A DNA stretch of 64,000 bases from Myotis daubentonii (GCF_963259705.1 NC_081844.1:42659341-42723340); one strand, 5' to 3'. Counted from the first letter of the stretch, positions 1 to 11,521 are shown. Numbers and translations: made by a program. The notes: generated from the sequence alone by a model not told the origin.

Positions 1-411
1 ACCCCCAAATGCCCCCCTTGCCAGCCTGATTTCCCCCAACTGCCCCTCCCACTGGCCTGCTCGCCCCCCCTGCCAGCCTGATCGCTCCTAACTGCCCACC
101 CGTGCCAGCCTGATCACCTCCAACTCCCCCCCAGCCGGCCTGATCACCCCCAACTGTCCCCCACTGATGGCCTGCTTGCCCCCAACTGATCCCCGCCGCC
201 AGCCAGATTGCTCCCAACTGCACCCCACTGCCGGCCTGCTCGCCCCCAACTACACACACCTGCTGGCCTGATCACCCCCAACTGCCCTCCCCTCCTGGCC
301 TGATCACCCCTAACTGTCTCTGCCTCAGCCCCGCCACCATGGCTTTTGTCCGGAAGGAAATCCAGAAGGTCTCCCGGTCTAATTACCATATTACGCTTTT
401 ATTAGTATAGA
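1..411 (-). mobile_element. Non-autonomous Helitron, 5' part (3' end outside window)
   Basis: Read on the minus strand the element starts TCTATACTAATAAAAGCG at 411, a Helitron 5' terminus shared with the copies at 6514 and 19345. Its body is a degenerate GC-rich minisatellite of about 32 bp units around a core like CAGTTGGGGGTGATCAGGC. The 3' end lies before base 1. No coding capacity is seen; open frames here are repeat artefacts. Confidence 0.8.
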
Positions 412-1325
412 CTAGAGGCCCAGTGCACAAAAATTTGTGCACTCGGTGGGGGGGAGGGGAGGGTGCCTCAGCCCGGCCTGTGCCCTCTTGCAGTCTGGGA
501 CCCCTTGGGAGATAACGACCTGCTGGCTTAGGCCTGCTCCCGGGTGGCAGAGGGCAGGCCCAATACCTAGGTGCAGCCCCTGGTCGGGCTCAGAGCAGGG
601 CCGATTGGGGAGTTGGGGCGCCGCCCCCTGTCATGCACAGAGCAGGGCGGATCGGGAGGTTGCAATGCCACCCTCAGTCACGCTCAGGGTAGGGCCGATT
701 GGGGGGTTGGGGTACCGCCCCCTGTCATACTCAAGGCAGGGTCGTTGGGGAGGTTGCAGCGCCACCCCCTGTCACGCACAGAGCCGGGCCAATCAGGGGG
801 TTGGGGAGCTCCCCCCTGTCACGCAAAGAGCAGGGCCCATCAGGGGGGCTGGGGCTCCATAGCCTGTCACGCACAGAGCAGGGCCCATCAGGGGGGTGGG
901 GCGCCGCCCTCTATCACCCACAGAGCAGGGCCGATCAGGGGGTTGGGGCGCCGCCACTCTCACACTCAGGGTAGGACCGATGGGGAGGTTATGGCTCTAC
1001 CCCGTCACACACAGAGCAGGGCCGATCAGGGGGTTGGGGCGCCGCACCCTGTCACACACAGAGCCGCAAGGCGATGAGGGGGTTGGGGAGCTCCCCCTAT
1101 CAGGAACAGAGCAGGGCTGATCAGGGGGTTGGGGCGCCTTCCCCTGTCACGAACAGAGCAGGGCGGATAGGGAGGTTGTGGCCCCGCCCCCTGTCACACA
1201 CAGAGCTGCAGGGAAATCAGGGGGTTTGGGCGCTGCCCCCTGACACACTGATCCCAGTGCCGGGAGGCCTCTCGGCTCCGCTGATCCCTGTGCTGGGAGG
1301 CATATTACCCTTTTACTATATAGGA
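412..1325 (-). mobile_element. Non-autonomous Helitron with internal minisatellite
   Basis: On the minus strand it begins TCCTATATAGTAAAAGGG at 1325. It ends with a subterminal hairpin (GTGCAC, AAATTTTT, GTGCAC) followed by CTAG at 412-415. The middle is a tandem array with a period of roughly 55-65 bp built on CAGAGCAGGGCCGATCAGGG. Its CTAG abuts the TC start of the element at 411, so the two are head to tail with no spacer. Confidence 0.85.
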
Positions 1326-1964
1326 TAGAGGCCTGGTGCATGGGTGGGGCCGGCTGGTTTGCCCTGAAGGGTGTCCTGGATCAGGGTGGGGGTCCTCACT
1401 GGGGTGCCCGGCTAGTCTGGGTGAGGGGATGGTGGCTGTTTGCAGCTGGTAACACACCCTTCAGGGTGGGGGTCCCCACTGGGGTGCCTGGCCAGTCTGG
1501 GTGAGGGACTGAGGGCTTTTTTCAGGCTGGTGGGTGACTGAAGCTCCCAACTGCTCCTTTTTTTCTTTTTTATTCTGTTCCAGCTTTAGCTCTCAGGCTT
1601 GGCTCCAGCTCTTAGGCCTCCGCTGCTGAAAGCAGGTTTCTGGCCTTTGTTTACCTTCTGTATTTGAAACAATGTTGCAATCCTGCTGGCTGAAGCCCCG
1701 CGACTAAAGCAGGTTTCTGGGGTTTTGTTTAGCTTCTATATTGTAACATAGTTGCTTAGAGTTTTAGCACAGAGGCCGGCAGTGGCAGGTGGGGAACATT
1801 GGAGTCCTCCATCACTGAAGCAAGCAAGCCTCATGTTCGCTTTAAGCTGCCTGGCTGCCGGCCGCCATCTTTGCTGGCAGTTAATTTGCATATTGCCCTG
1901 ATTAGCCAATGGGCAGGTTAGCGGTCGTATGCTAATTACCATGTTTCTTTTTTATTAGAAAGGA
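1326..1964 (-). mobile_element. Non-autonomous Helitron (same family as 57181-57771)
   Basis: On the minus strand it begins TCCTTTCTAATAAAAAAG at 1964, preceded by host A (T at 1965). It ends GGCCTCTA at 1326, directly against the next element's TCCTATATAG. It shares with the 57181 copy the blocks AAGATGGCGGCCGGCAGCC and CCAATATGCAAATTAA-like sequence. The terminal G of the expected CTAG is missing, as it also is in the copy at 57771. Confidence 0.82.
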
Positions 1965-2692
1965 TAATGAATTATCAAAAGGAGAAACTAAGAAAAGAAT
2001 CCCATTTACAAGTGAATCAAAAAAATAAAATACCTAGGAATACCTTTAATAATGATGTAAAAGACCTGAACTTGGCAAATTAAAAGACACTGAAGAAGAT
2101 ACAAACAAGTGGAAGTATATACTGTGCTCATGGGTAGAAAGAATTAACATCATTAAAATGTTTATACTACCCAAAGGAGTTTACAGATTCAACTCAATTC
2201 CTATGAAGATACCAATGGCATATTTCACACCACAGGAACAAATATTCCGAAAATTTATATGGAACCAAAAAAAACCCCGAATAGTCACAGAAATCTTGAG
2301 AAAGAAGATCAAAGTTGAAAGAATCATGCTACATGATATCAATCTACACTACAAAGCCATAATAATCAAAACAGCATGGTACTTGCAAAAAACGGACATA
2401 TAGCTCAATGGAATAGACTGTAGAGCCCAGAAATAAACCCACACCTTTAAGATCAATTAATATTTGGCAAAGAAGGCAAGAACATACAATGGGTAAAGAC
2501 AGCCTGTTCAATAAATGTGTTGGGAAACTGGACAGATACATGGAGAAAAAGTGAAATTAAAACAACCTTATTATACCATACAAAAGAGTAAACTCAGAAT
2601 GGATTAAAGACTTAAATGTCAGACTTGAAACCATAAAAATCCTAGAAGAAAACATAGGCAGTAAAATCAAACATTTCTTGTAGCAATATATA
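1965..2692 (+). pseudogene. L1 ORF2 fragment (reverse transcriptase region)
   Basis: The sequence encodes fragments of L1 ORF2p. The longest open stretch (2158-2403) contains [16 protein letters not shown] and [10 protein letters not shown], typical of the region after the reverse transcriptase domain, with frame breaks on both sides. It is interrupted at about 2693 by a nested insertion and resumes at about 3562. It is dead as a gene. Confidence 0.85.
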
Positions 2693-3561
2693 TTTTCTTT
2701 TTTAAAAATTAAATTTATTGGGGTGACATCCTAGCTAAGAAAGAATGAATATGCAAATTGACCATCACACCATTACAAAGATGGCAGAGCCCACAGAGGA
2801 GGCGGGGTTTCTGTAACACAAGATGGCTGCACCCACAGCAGAGGCCGAGTTCCAGTAACGAGCCTTAACGAGCAATCAGCAGGGACCTGAGGCTGCGTGG
2901 CGCTGGGCTGGGGCGGGGGACCTCATGCTGTGTCCCCCACCGGGGCTTGGGGGACCACAGGCCGTGCCACCCACCCTGGTGCCGGGCTGAGGGACCTCAG
3001 GCCGCACCCCCCACCCTGGCGCTGGGCTGTGGGACTGAGGGTGCGCCCCCAACCTGGCAGGGATTGACAGGGGACCTGAGGCTGTGCCCCCCATCCATCG
3101 CTGGGCCAGGGGCCCTAAGGCTGCGCCCCCCACCCGGTGGGGCTTGACGGGGGACCTGAGGCTCCACCCCCCGCCCGGCGCTGGGCCAGGGGACCTGAGG
3201 CTGTGCCCCTTGCCTGGTGGGGCTTGACAAGGGTGGGGCCAGCCAGGTCTGATCTCACGCGATTTTGAGGCACTGTGGGTGGGCGGGGATTTGACTCTGG
3301 GTCCCACAGCGCACCCCAGACTCTGAAAGGAGGAAGATTTTCATATACATTTTACTAATTTTCTTTCATCTCTGACACTTCTATTATAGAGAAAGGGCAA
3401 ATAGCAATACTAAAATATTTCCTCTAATTAATCCCCTTTTAATGTTCACGAATTTCATGCACTGGGCCACTAGTTGGTTAATAAGATACATAGATTTCAA
3501 ATGTACATTTCCATGATACATGATCTTTATATTGCACTGTGTGCCCACCACCCAAAGGATA
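2693..3561 (-). repeat. Antisense L1 3'-end fragment, split by a Helitron
   Basis: The pieces at 2693-2728 and 3474-3561, when joined, match the reverse complement of a laurasiatherian L1 3' terminus (TTTATTGGGGTGACA continuing TTGGTTAATAAG, then CACCACCCAAAG). A related 3' end occurs in sense at about 5960-6090. It lies inside the plus-strand L1, and the flanks (atattttct-like) resemble a short target duplication. Subfamily assignment is from memory of the family. Confidence 0.6.
2729..3473 (+). mobile_element. Non-autonomous Helitron, precise A^T insertion
   Basis: It begins TCCTAGCTAAG at 2729 after host A2728. It ends TTTCATGCACTGGGCCACTAG at about 3473 before host T3474. Removing it restores the uninterrupted L1 sequence GGGGTGACATTGGTTAAT. 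The interior holds a GC-rich tandem array (period about 60 bp, core GGGGACCTGAGGCTGCGCC). It carries no transposase. Confidence 0.88.
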
Positions 3562-3973
3562 TTTTTTCTGATATATCTCCTCAGGCAAGGGAAACAAAAG
3601 AAAAAAATATAAACAAATGGCACTACATCAAACTAAAAAGTTTTTGCACAGCAAAGAAAACCATCAACAAAATGAAAAGACAATCCACTGAATGTGAAAA
3701 CATATTCGCCAATGATACATCTAAAGCATGGAACAGACTGATGAATCTCATCCAAAATGTATAAAGAAATAAAACTCAACACCAAAGAAGCCAACAATCC
3801 CATTAAAATATAAGCGAAGGACCTAAATAGACAGACACTTCTTCATTGAGGACAAAAAGATAGCCAATAGATATATAAAAAAAATACTCAGCACCACTAA
3901 TTGTCAGAGAAATGCAATTAGATATCATCTCACACCTGTCAGAATGGCTACCATCAATAAATTAACAAACAGA

Positions 3974-4183
3974 CATAACCGGTTTGGCTCAGTGGATAGA
4001 GCGTCGGCCTGCAGACTGAAGGGTCCCAGGTTCGATTCCGGTCAAGGGCATGTACCTTGGTTGCGGGCACATCACCAGGAGGTGTGCAGGAGGCAGCTGA
4101 TCGGTGTTTCTCTCACATCGATGTTTCTAACTATCTCTCTAGCCTTCCTCTCTGTAAAAAAATCAATAAAAAAAATATTTTAA
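3974..4183 (+). repeat. Ves SINE (tRNA-derived)
   Basis: The head CATAACCGGTTTGGCTCAG has the pol III A-box, and GGTTCGATTCC the B-box, followed by the TCTCTCACATCGATGTTTCT body and an A-rich tail with AATAAAA. It sits in L1 ORF2 with imperfect duplicated flanks (attaacaaacagac / attaataaacaag). Confidence 0.93.
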
Positions 4184-4751
4184 AAAAATTAATTAATAAA
4201 CAAGTATTGGTGAGGATAAAAAAATGAAACTCTGTGCACTGTTGGTGGGATTGGTGCAGCCAATGTGGAAAGCAGTACGGAGTTTCCTCAAAAAAATTAA
4301 AAATGGAGCTGCTGAATGACCCAGCAATTCTACTTCTGGTAATATATCCAAAGAAACCCAAAACACTAATTTGAAGAACAGATGCACCCTTATATTCACG
4401 GCAGCGTTATTTACAATAGTCAAGATTTGGAAGCAGTGCAAGTGTCCATTAGTAGATGAGGGGATAAAAAAACTGTTATACCTTTACACAATGAACTACT
4501 TACTCAGCCAAAAAAAAAAAAGAAGGAAATCTTACCCTTTGTGACAGCATGGATGGACCTGGAGAGCATTATGCTAAGTGAAATAAGCCAGCCAGAGAAA
4601 GACAAAGACCATGATTTCATTCATGTACAGAATCTAATGAACAGAATGAACAAGCAAGCAAAATAGTGACAGACTCATAGAGAGCAGGCTAATGGATGTC
4701 AGAGGAGGCAGGTGGGTAGAGGGTGTTGGGGTTGAGCAAAAAAATTTTTAA

Positions 4752-4970
4752 GCTCTAGAGTGTCAGCCTATGGACTGACGAGACCCAGGTTTGATTCCGG
4801 TAGAGGGCATATACCTTGGTTGTAAGTTCCTCAGCCCTGGTCAGGGTACATGCAGGAGGCAACCAATCGATGTGTTTCTCTCACATCAATGTTTCTCTTT
4901 GTCTTTTCCTCTCTTCCACTACTCTCTCTAAAAATAAATGGGAAAATATCCTTGAATGAGAATTAAAAAA
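4752..4970 (+). repeat. Ves SINE, diverged
   Basis: A Ves body (GTGTCAGCCTATGGACTGA, CCAGGTTTGATTCCGG) with an A-rich tail is flanked by AAAAATTTTTAAG on both sides, a probable target-site duplication. The 5' head is shortened. Confidence 0.85.
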
Positions 4971-5220
4971 TAAAAATTTTTAAAGAAAGAAAATGCTCAT
5001 GGACACAGACAACAATGTGGTGACTACTGTGGTGGAGGGAGGAAGGTAGAGGAGGGCATAGGGGAGATAAATGGTGATGTACAGAGTATCACATGATCTC
5101 ACTCATATGTTGAATTTAATGAACAAAATAGATCCAGACACAAAAGCATGGGACAGACTGATGAATCTCAGAGGGAAGGTGGGAGGGGGAGAGAGATTAT
5201 CCAGGGAACACATATGCATA

Positions 5221-5586
5221 CTAGAGGCACGAAATTCGTCAAGAGCAGGCCTGCCTTCCCCCGGCCGCCGGCACCCAGAACCCAGGCTTCCCTCGCAGAG
5301 GAAGGCCCCATCCACCCACCACAGCCCATCAGTGGGTGGCCAGGGCCTCCCTCCTTGGGGCGATCGTGGGGTCCCCTGATTGATCGCACCACCAGCAGGT
5401 GGCCTGGGCCTCCCTCTGTGAGGTAATCATGGGGCGATGGCCAGGCCCCCAACCAATCGCATCACACCTGCCTTGGCTGGCCTGGCGCCAGTGGATGTCA
5501 TAGCATGGTCCTGGGTGGTCGTCCGGATGGTCGTTCCACTGTTCGGCTGATCAGTCGATTTGCATATTACACTTTTTTATATAGGC
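5221..5586 (-). mobile_element. Non-autonomous Helitron
   Basis: On the plus strand it opens CTAGAGGCACGAAATTCGT (3' hairpin and CTAG, reversed) and ends TTTGCATATTACACTTTTTT then TATATAGG (5' end, reversed). The flanking L1 3' UTR joins cleanly across it. No coding capacity is seen. Confidence 0.85.
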
Positions 5587-5715
5587 TATGCATAGCCCAT
5601 GTACATAGACAATAGTGTGGTGAAGGCCTGGGAGGGGTGGGTATGGGTGGAAGAGGGTCAATGGGAAAAAAAGGGGGGACATCTGTAATACTTTTAACAA
5701 TAAAGATAAAAAAGG

Positions 5716-5930
5716 GACACCCAGCAGTTGTGGCTCAAGTGGTTAGCGACAACCTATGAACCAGGAGATCACAATTTGATTGGCGGTCAGGGCACAGTGT
5801 CAGGGTTGTGGGCTTGGCCCCCCCAGTAGGGGGCCTGCAGGAGGCAGCCAATCAATGATTTTCTCTCATCATTGACGTTTCTATCTCTCTCTCCCTCTGT
5901 TCCTCTCTGAAATCAATAAAAATATTTTTT
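5716..5930 (+). repeat. Ves SINE, diverged
   Basis: The head GTTGTGGCTCAAGTGGTTAG is followed by CCTATGAACCAGGAGATCA, GGTCAGGGCACA and TCTCATCATTGACGTTTCT, then an AATAAAAATA tail. This is the 'ATGAACCAGGAGGTCA' sub-type of Ves. Confidence 0.88.
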
Positions 5931-5935
5931 AAGGG

Positions 5936-6092
5936 AGGATAAATGACAGAAAGAGAGTTGACTGGGTGAACAAACAATAGAACATATAGATGATGTATTA
6001 TACACCTATATACTTAAAACCTATATAATGTTATTAACCAAATGTCACACCAAGAAATTCAATAAATAAAATTTTTAAAAAATTACCAAGAG
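5936..6092 (+). repeat. L1 3'-end fragment
   Basis: ATGATGTATTATACACC, AAACCTATATAATG and ATTAACCAAATGTCACACC followed by an A-rich tail match the sense orientation of the L1 3' terminus seen reversed at 2693-3561. Confidence 0.65.
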
Positions 6093-6093
6093 G

Positions 6094-6294
6094 ACCTGGC
6101 CAGGTGGCTCAGTTTGTTGGAGTGCCATCCCATACACCAAAAGGTTGCAGGTTCAATTACCCAACAGGACACACAACTAGGTTGCGGGTTTGATCCCTTG
6201 ATGGGGCATATATAAGAGGCAACCAATAGATGTTTCTCACATTGATGTTTCTCTCTCTCACCCTTTCTCTCTCTCTAAATACCAATAAAAAAAC
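6094..6294 (+). repeat. Ves SINE, diverged
   Basis: GACCTGGCCAGGTGGCTCAG head, CATACACCAAAAGGTTGCAG variant body, TGTTTCTCTCTCTCACCC and AATAAAAAAACATATCCT tail. This is the same sub-type as 35398 and 55705. The 6295-6513 stretch after it is purine-rich and shows nothing recognisable. Confidence 0.87.
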
Positions 6295-6513
6295 ATATCC
6301 TCCCATGAGGAAAAAAAATTACTAAGAGGAAATATCTGGGGTAAGAGGAGACAGGGGAGGTTCTGGCTAAACAGCCCTGATAGGATTCTTGCTATAACGC
6401 AGATAAGGGTGATATTACCTTGAGGATGGTGGAGGATGAGGATCCAGGAGGGTGAGAAGGATGGGGGATTCAGGCTAAACCAACTTTACCGAATTCTTAC
6501 CAAAACTGAGCAA

Positions 6514-7199
6514 TCTATACTAATAAAAGCCTAGGTGGTCCTTGCGCCCTCAGGCGTGACATCATCACAAGATGGCTGCCACAAGATGGCCACTCGCACA
6601 GTGGAGGTAGGGTCGGGCAGCCACTCCACGTGGTGAGGCCTGGGAGTCCTGCAGCTCCGTGTGGTGCGGAGGAGGCCAGTCCCGGTGTCTCTTGCGTGGA
6701 GGAGATGGGTCCCGGTGGAGGAGGCAGTTGTGGGCGATCAGGCTAGCAAGGGTTGCGGCAGGAGAGGGCAGTTGTGGGCGAGCAGGCTGGCAAGGGCTGC
6801 GGCAGGAGAGGGCAGTTGTGGGCAAGCAGGCTGGCAGGGGAAGGCAGTTGTGGGTGATCGAGCTGGCAGGGGTGGGCAGTTGGGGTGATCGGGCTGGCAG
6901 GGGAAGGCAGCTGTGGGCAATCGGGCTGGCAGGGGAGGACATTTGGAGGCGATCGGGCTGGCAGGGGAGCAGTTAGGCGTCAATTAGGCTGGCAGGGGAG
7001 CAGTTAGGGGGCAATCAGGCTGGCAGGCAGAAGCAGTTAGGGGCAATCAGGTAGGCAGGCAGGCGAGCGGTTAGGTCCTAACCGTTAGGAGCTAGCGGTC
7101 CTAGATTGTGAGAGGGATGTCCAACTGTGGGATCGAGCCTAAACTGGCAATCAGACATCCTCAGAGGGGTCCCAGATTGGAGACAGTGCAGGCCGGGCT

Positions 7200-7246
<47 letters not shown>

Positions 7247-7276
7247 ATGCACAGATTTCATGCACCAGGCCTCTAG
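6514..7276 (+). mobile_element. Non-autonomous Helitron with 32-bp minisatellite
   Basis: It starts TCTATACTAATAAAAGCC after host A6513 and ends TTTCATGCACCAGGCCTCTAG before host T7277. About ten degenerate units of roughly 32 bp (core GGGCAGTTGTGGGCGAGCAGG) fill 6725-7075, followed by an (AC)n run at 7205-7244 near the 3' end. It is the same family as 1-411 and 19345-19877. Confidence 0.9.
7205..7244. repeat. (AC)n microsatellite inside Helitron
   Basis: About 20 uninterrupted AC units lie just upstream of the Helitron 3' terminus. The Helitron at 19345 has a shorter AC run at the matching place, so the repeat is part of the element. Confidence 0.95.
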
Positions 7277-7799
7277 TACTAAATAAAACAAGTCCAAAGT
7301 GAGTCACCTAATTGAGAAGAGAATTCAGAGGTGCCTGACTAAAGTTTGATCAAGGAGAGACTCTTTATCAGTATATCTATCTATCTAAAATGATACAATG
7401 TTTCAGATTTATTTCAAAATAACTGGGAGAAGGAAGTAGAGTTGAAACCAAATTGACCATGAGTTGGTAATTATTTAACCTAAATGATAAGAACAAGCAC
7501 GTACATAATATTCCCTATACATGTGTTTAACATTTTCTATAATAAGAACATTCTTTTTAAAAAATGCCAATGAATATAATCACTTGTATGAGATAACTAT
7601 TAACAAAAATTATATCCTTTACTCCTCAAAGTAAATATATTACTCTTAAAAGTATCAGATTAACTGTAGCGTACCCATTAAGTATAGGTGCTTTACAATT
7701 ATATTTGAACACTCTGTATAACACTAAACTTTAGAGTTGTCTGTCCTCTTCCCTAAGCAAAAGCATTGGGGGGTAGGGGGGGGAGAAAAATAGCAAAAC
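7277..7799. other. No gene seen; AT-rich sequence
   Basis: AT-rich single-copy-looking or highly decayed sequence lies downstream of CLCN3 coding exon 1 (its next intron). I see no exon, splice-flanked frame or recognisable repeat. Confidence 0.5.
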
Positions 7800-9106
7800 T
7801 TTCAAGGAGAACAACAATCAAATCATACTACACAGTTACTGCAGCATAAAAAAAAGAGGACCTAGGAATTCTCAAAAATGACAAGCCAGAAAATAAATAC
7901 AAAAAACAATGGTTTTACAATATTCATCCCTCACAAACATATGCCAATTTAGCTCTCAACATGATTACAAGAGTCTCAACTAAAACACATGGATACAGAA
8001 AGTATGAAAGTAAAAGGATTGAAAAAATGTTGCGTGCAATCCCTAAACCCAAAGAAAATTTGGGAGCTATACTGATATCCAAGGAGGCTTGAAAGAAAGT
8101 ATACTTGGAAAATAGAGTCACTTCACAATAAAAGTAATGTGGTTCAGTTCACAGGAAGATATAACCTAATAACATGAGATCAAAGTATATACAGCAAAAA
8201 TTTACAGAATGACAAGAAACGGTAATACATAAGTCTACAGATAAATATTAATGCATCATTATCATATACTTGATAGAAACAAACAAGGAGAAACATAGTT
8301 AAGTGAAAAAAAAAGAGCTCATCAAAATATTAACAGATTTTACCTAGTGGGTAAATAGAGAATACTATTAACCAAAAATTTCATATTATATACTCTTCTA
8401 TAGCATACGTGGAACATTTACAAAAATAGACTTTTTCCTAGGCCACAATGCAAGTCTCAAAAATTGTGAAAATGTTGATATTACACAATGTATATTCTTT
8501 GACAGCAATGTAATAATGTTGTAAACCTATTAAAAATAAAACCAGAAATTCTTCATAGGTTTGGAAATTATGAACTACATTTCTAAATAACCTATAAGTA
8601 TAAACAGATATCATTATGGAAGTTAGATGGATTTTTAATTGGTGACAACAGTAATAAGTATCTGGAGGGAATTAGCTTTAAATATATTTACCTGAAAAAA
8701 GGCTAAAACTGAAAGAATTACTTCAAAAAGTTAAAAAAAAGTTACAGGAAAATAAATCCAAAGAAATTAGAAGGAATTAAGAACAGAAATTAATAAAACA
8801 GAAAACAAATACATAATAGAAAAGAACAACAAAGGCAAAAGTAGTTCACTGGAAAGATTAATGATTGATAAATCTAAACGAACACTGATTATTAAGGGGA
8901 GGAGAAAAGAAGGAAGAGAGGGAGAGAAAAGAAGAAGGGCACAACCAACCATTAGCAGCATGACAAAGTCATTATCGTGACTGCAGAACCTACAGTCACT
9001 AAAACAATTTCATGCTAATAAATTTTTTAAATAAAAAGAACGATTTTTTAGACAAGTACAACTTACCAAATTGATCTAAAAAGAAATAACATTAAGAATA
9101 GTGCTA

Positions 9107-9322
9107 AGCTGACTTGGTTCAGTGGTTGAGTGTCGACCTATGAACCAGGAGGTCATGGTTCAATTCCTGGTCAGGGCACATGCCTGGGTTGCAGGCTGGA
9201 TCCCCAGGTGGGGCGGGCAGGAAGCTGCCTATCAATGATTCTCTCTCATCATTGATATTTCTATCTCTCTCCCCCTTTCCCTTCCTTTCTGAAATCAATA
9301 AAAACATTTAAAAAAAAAAAAA
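9107..9322 (+). repeat. Ves SINE with 13-bp target duplication
   Basis: Full-length Ves of the 'CTATGAACCAGGAGGTCA' sub-type with a long A tail. AAGAATAGTGCTA occurs at 9094-9106 and 9323-9335, an exact target-site duplication. Confidence 0.95.
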
Positions 9323-10100
9323 AAGAATAGTGCTATAACCATTAAATAGCTTGAAACATAATTTAAAAGCTTAATCCAAAGAAAATTCTAAACCAAGAGT
9401 TTCATTCACAAATTCTACCAAAATTTAAGGAAGAAATAATAATGCCAATGTTACATAAACCCTTCTAGAGACTAGAAAAAGACATCAGTACAACTGACTT
9501 TGAAGGGAGTGTAACTTTGGTAACAAAACCTAATAAGGACAGAGAAAAACTATCAGCCAATCTCAGTTATGAAAATATATGCAAAAATCCTAAATAAAAC
9601 ATAACCAAATCAAATCCAGCAATTTACAAAAAATAATACATTAATATATCTGAAAATCAACTAAAGTTAGAAAAAAAGGACTAAGTCAGATAATCATCTC
9701 AAAAAATGGAAGGAAAATAATAAATTCAACATCCATTTATTATTATAAATAGTATATTCTTAATTAAGAATAGGTGTTGAGCCTATTTAATCTGATAAAA
9801 GGTAACACCAAAGTCCAGATTAAACATCATCCTTAAAACTCTGAGGTAATACTTAATGGTGAAACTTTAGGGTCAGAACAAGACAAAAGATGCCTGTAAT
9901 CATCATTTCCATTCAACAATTTACTAGAGCCAGCTGAGCAAAGCAAGGGGGGCTGGGGAGGAGAAAGCTATAAAGATTAGGAAGAAAAACTGTCACTATT
10001 TGCCAATGATATGACAATATTCTTAAAAGCCATCATAAATAAATCATTAGAACTAATAAGCTATAACTTCTTAAAAATCAATATTCAAAAATAATCTTTC

Positions 10101-10290
10101 AGCCCTAGCTGGTTTGGCTCAATGGATAGAGTGTCAGCCTGCAGTCTGAAGGGTCCTAGGTTCGATTCCGGCCAAACGTACATGCCTGGGTTGCAAGCTC
10201 GATCCCCAGTGGGGGGCATGCAGGAGGCAGCCAATCAATGATTCTCTCTCTCCCTCTCCCTTCCTCTCTTAAATCAACAAAATATATATA
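10101..10290 (+). repeat. Ves SINE
   Basis: Canonical head CCCTAGCTGGTTTGGCTCA, B-box GGTTCGATTCC, CATGCAGGAGGCAGCCAATC body and a pyrimidine-rich end passing into an AT tail. Confidence 0.92.
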
Positions 10291-10531
10291 TTTTCTTCCA
10301 AGGAATTTCCTCTAAATGTCAGTATTTTAGAACTGTTTAAACAGATCCATAGACTCCCTTTAATTTTCTGTATTTACTTCAGCTTATAATTTTATAGGCT
10401 TAGCTCATAACTACTGAGGCTTTTTCAACTGAAATTCTTAATTAGAACCACAACATAAAACATGATTTACCCAACTATTTTCTCAGTTCTCCCAGAAAAG
10501 TTCACAGATAAAAGCCCTTAAGATGGAGGGC

Positions 10532-10534
<3 letters not shown>

Positions 10535-10594
<60 letters not shown>
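10535..10594. repeat. (CT)n microsatellite
   Basis: About 30 pure CT units are followed by CCCTCTCTCCTTCCC. The flanking CTCTTTCTCAAATCAATTTT resembles a Ves 3' end, so the run may be an expanded SINE tail. Confidence 0.95.
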
Positions 10595-10598
<4 letters not shown>

Positions 10599-11521
10599 TC
10601 TCCTTCCCTCTCCTCCCTCTCTTTCTCAAATCAATTTTAAAAAATTTTTTTAAAATTTATCATAGCTGAAATTATCATGACTTTGCCACATGGAATAAAA
10701 GTTTTAGATCGTCTGTTAATCATTTATATCTTCTAGCAGATACAAAATTATTTTCAAAAAAGTCTCTAGTGTTGGGTTAACTAGTTATCCATATAGGAAA
10801 AAAATGAATCTGAACCCCTAACTCATATCACATATAAAAGTTAATTTCAGATAGATTATAAATTTAAGTGTGAAAGATACAAAAAAAATAAAACTTCTAA
10901 AAGAAAATGGGAAAGGATCTTTATGACCTTGAGGTGTGGGAAGATATCTTAAAACAAAAACACAAAAGAGGAAAAGATTCACTGGATTTCATTAAAAGCG
11001 ATAACATACTTATCTGAAGATGCCAGTAAGAGAATGAACGGGCATACCACAGAAAGAGAAGAAATTGCAATGCATATATGTGACAAAGGACTCATAATCA
11101 GAGTGCATAAAGAACTCAAAAACTAGTCAAAAATACCAAAATACCAAAGCACTTCTAAAGAGGCGATCTAAAAAGCCAATGAACAAACAAAAGGCACTTG
11201 AACTCATAAGCCATCAGGCAAACGTAAATTAAAATCAAAACTCAAGGCTACTGCACCTACACTAAAATAGCCAAAATTTTAAAAACTGATTATATCAAGT
11301 ATTGTTGAAGATGTGGAACAACTGGAACTCTCACACAGGACTGGTAGGATGTACTTGCTACAACCACATTGGAACTATCTCTGACAGCATCTGATAGCAC
11401 TGAGATCCACATACCCTGTCATCTAAGAATTCCATTCTAAGACATAAATTCCAAAGAACTGTGTACATAATGTCCACTAAAATACATGCACATGAAAATT
11501 CACAGCAGCATTATTATTTTA

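Larger units (their letters stand above)
3562..5715 (+). pseudogene. L1 ORF2 C-terminal part and 3' UTR, interrupted
   Basis: This continues the L1 from 1965-2692. The order matches ORF2 C-terminus then 3' UTR: TSKAWNRLMN-like and WHYIKLKSFCTAKKTINK motifs at 3600-3760, the zinc-knuckle end region at 4185-4640, and the G-rich 3' UTR to an A-rich tail near 5700. Insertions are two Ves SINEs (3974-4183, 4752-4970) and a Helitron (5221-5586). Many frameshifts and stops are present. Confidence 0.85.

Noticed and set aside
437..1120. Several overlapping plus-strand open frames with repeated QSRADQG or EQGRSGG residues
   Set aside because: They are read-through of the Helitron minisatellite in several frames; no start context, splice signals or known domain.
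2876..3307. 143-codon proline- and glycine-rich minus-strand frame
   Set aside because: It comes from the GC-rich tandem array inside the Helitron at 2729-3473.
3974..4050. tRNA gene-like sequence (A-box and B-box) here and in all other Ves copies
   Set aside because: The boxes belong to the SINE head; no copy has a complete cloverleaf with anticodon stem and acceptor ends.
6725..7075. Regular short repeats that might suggest a CRISPR array
   Set aside because: Units are contiguous with no unique spacers, lie in a Helitron in a mammalian genome, and have no cas genes nearby.
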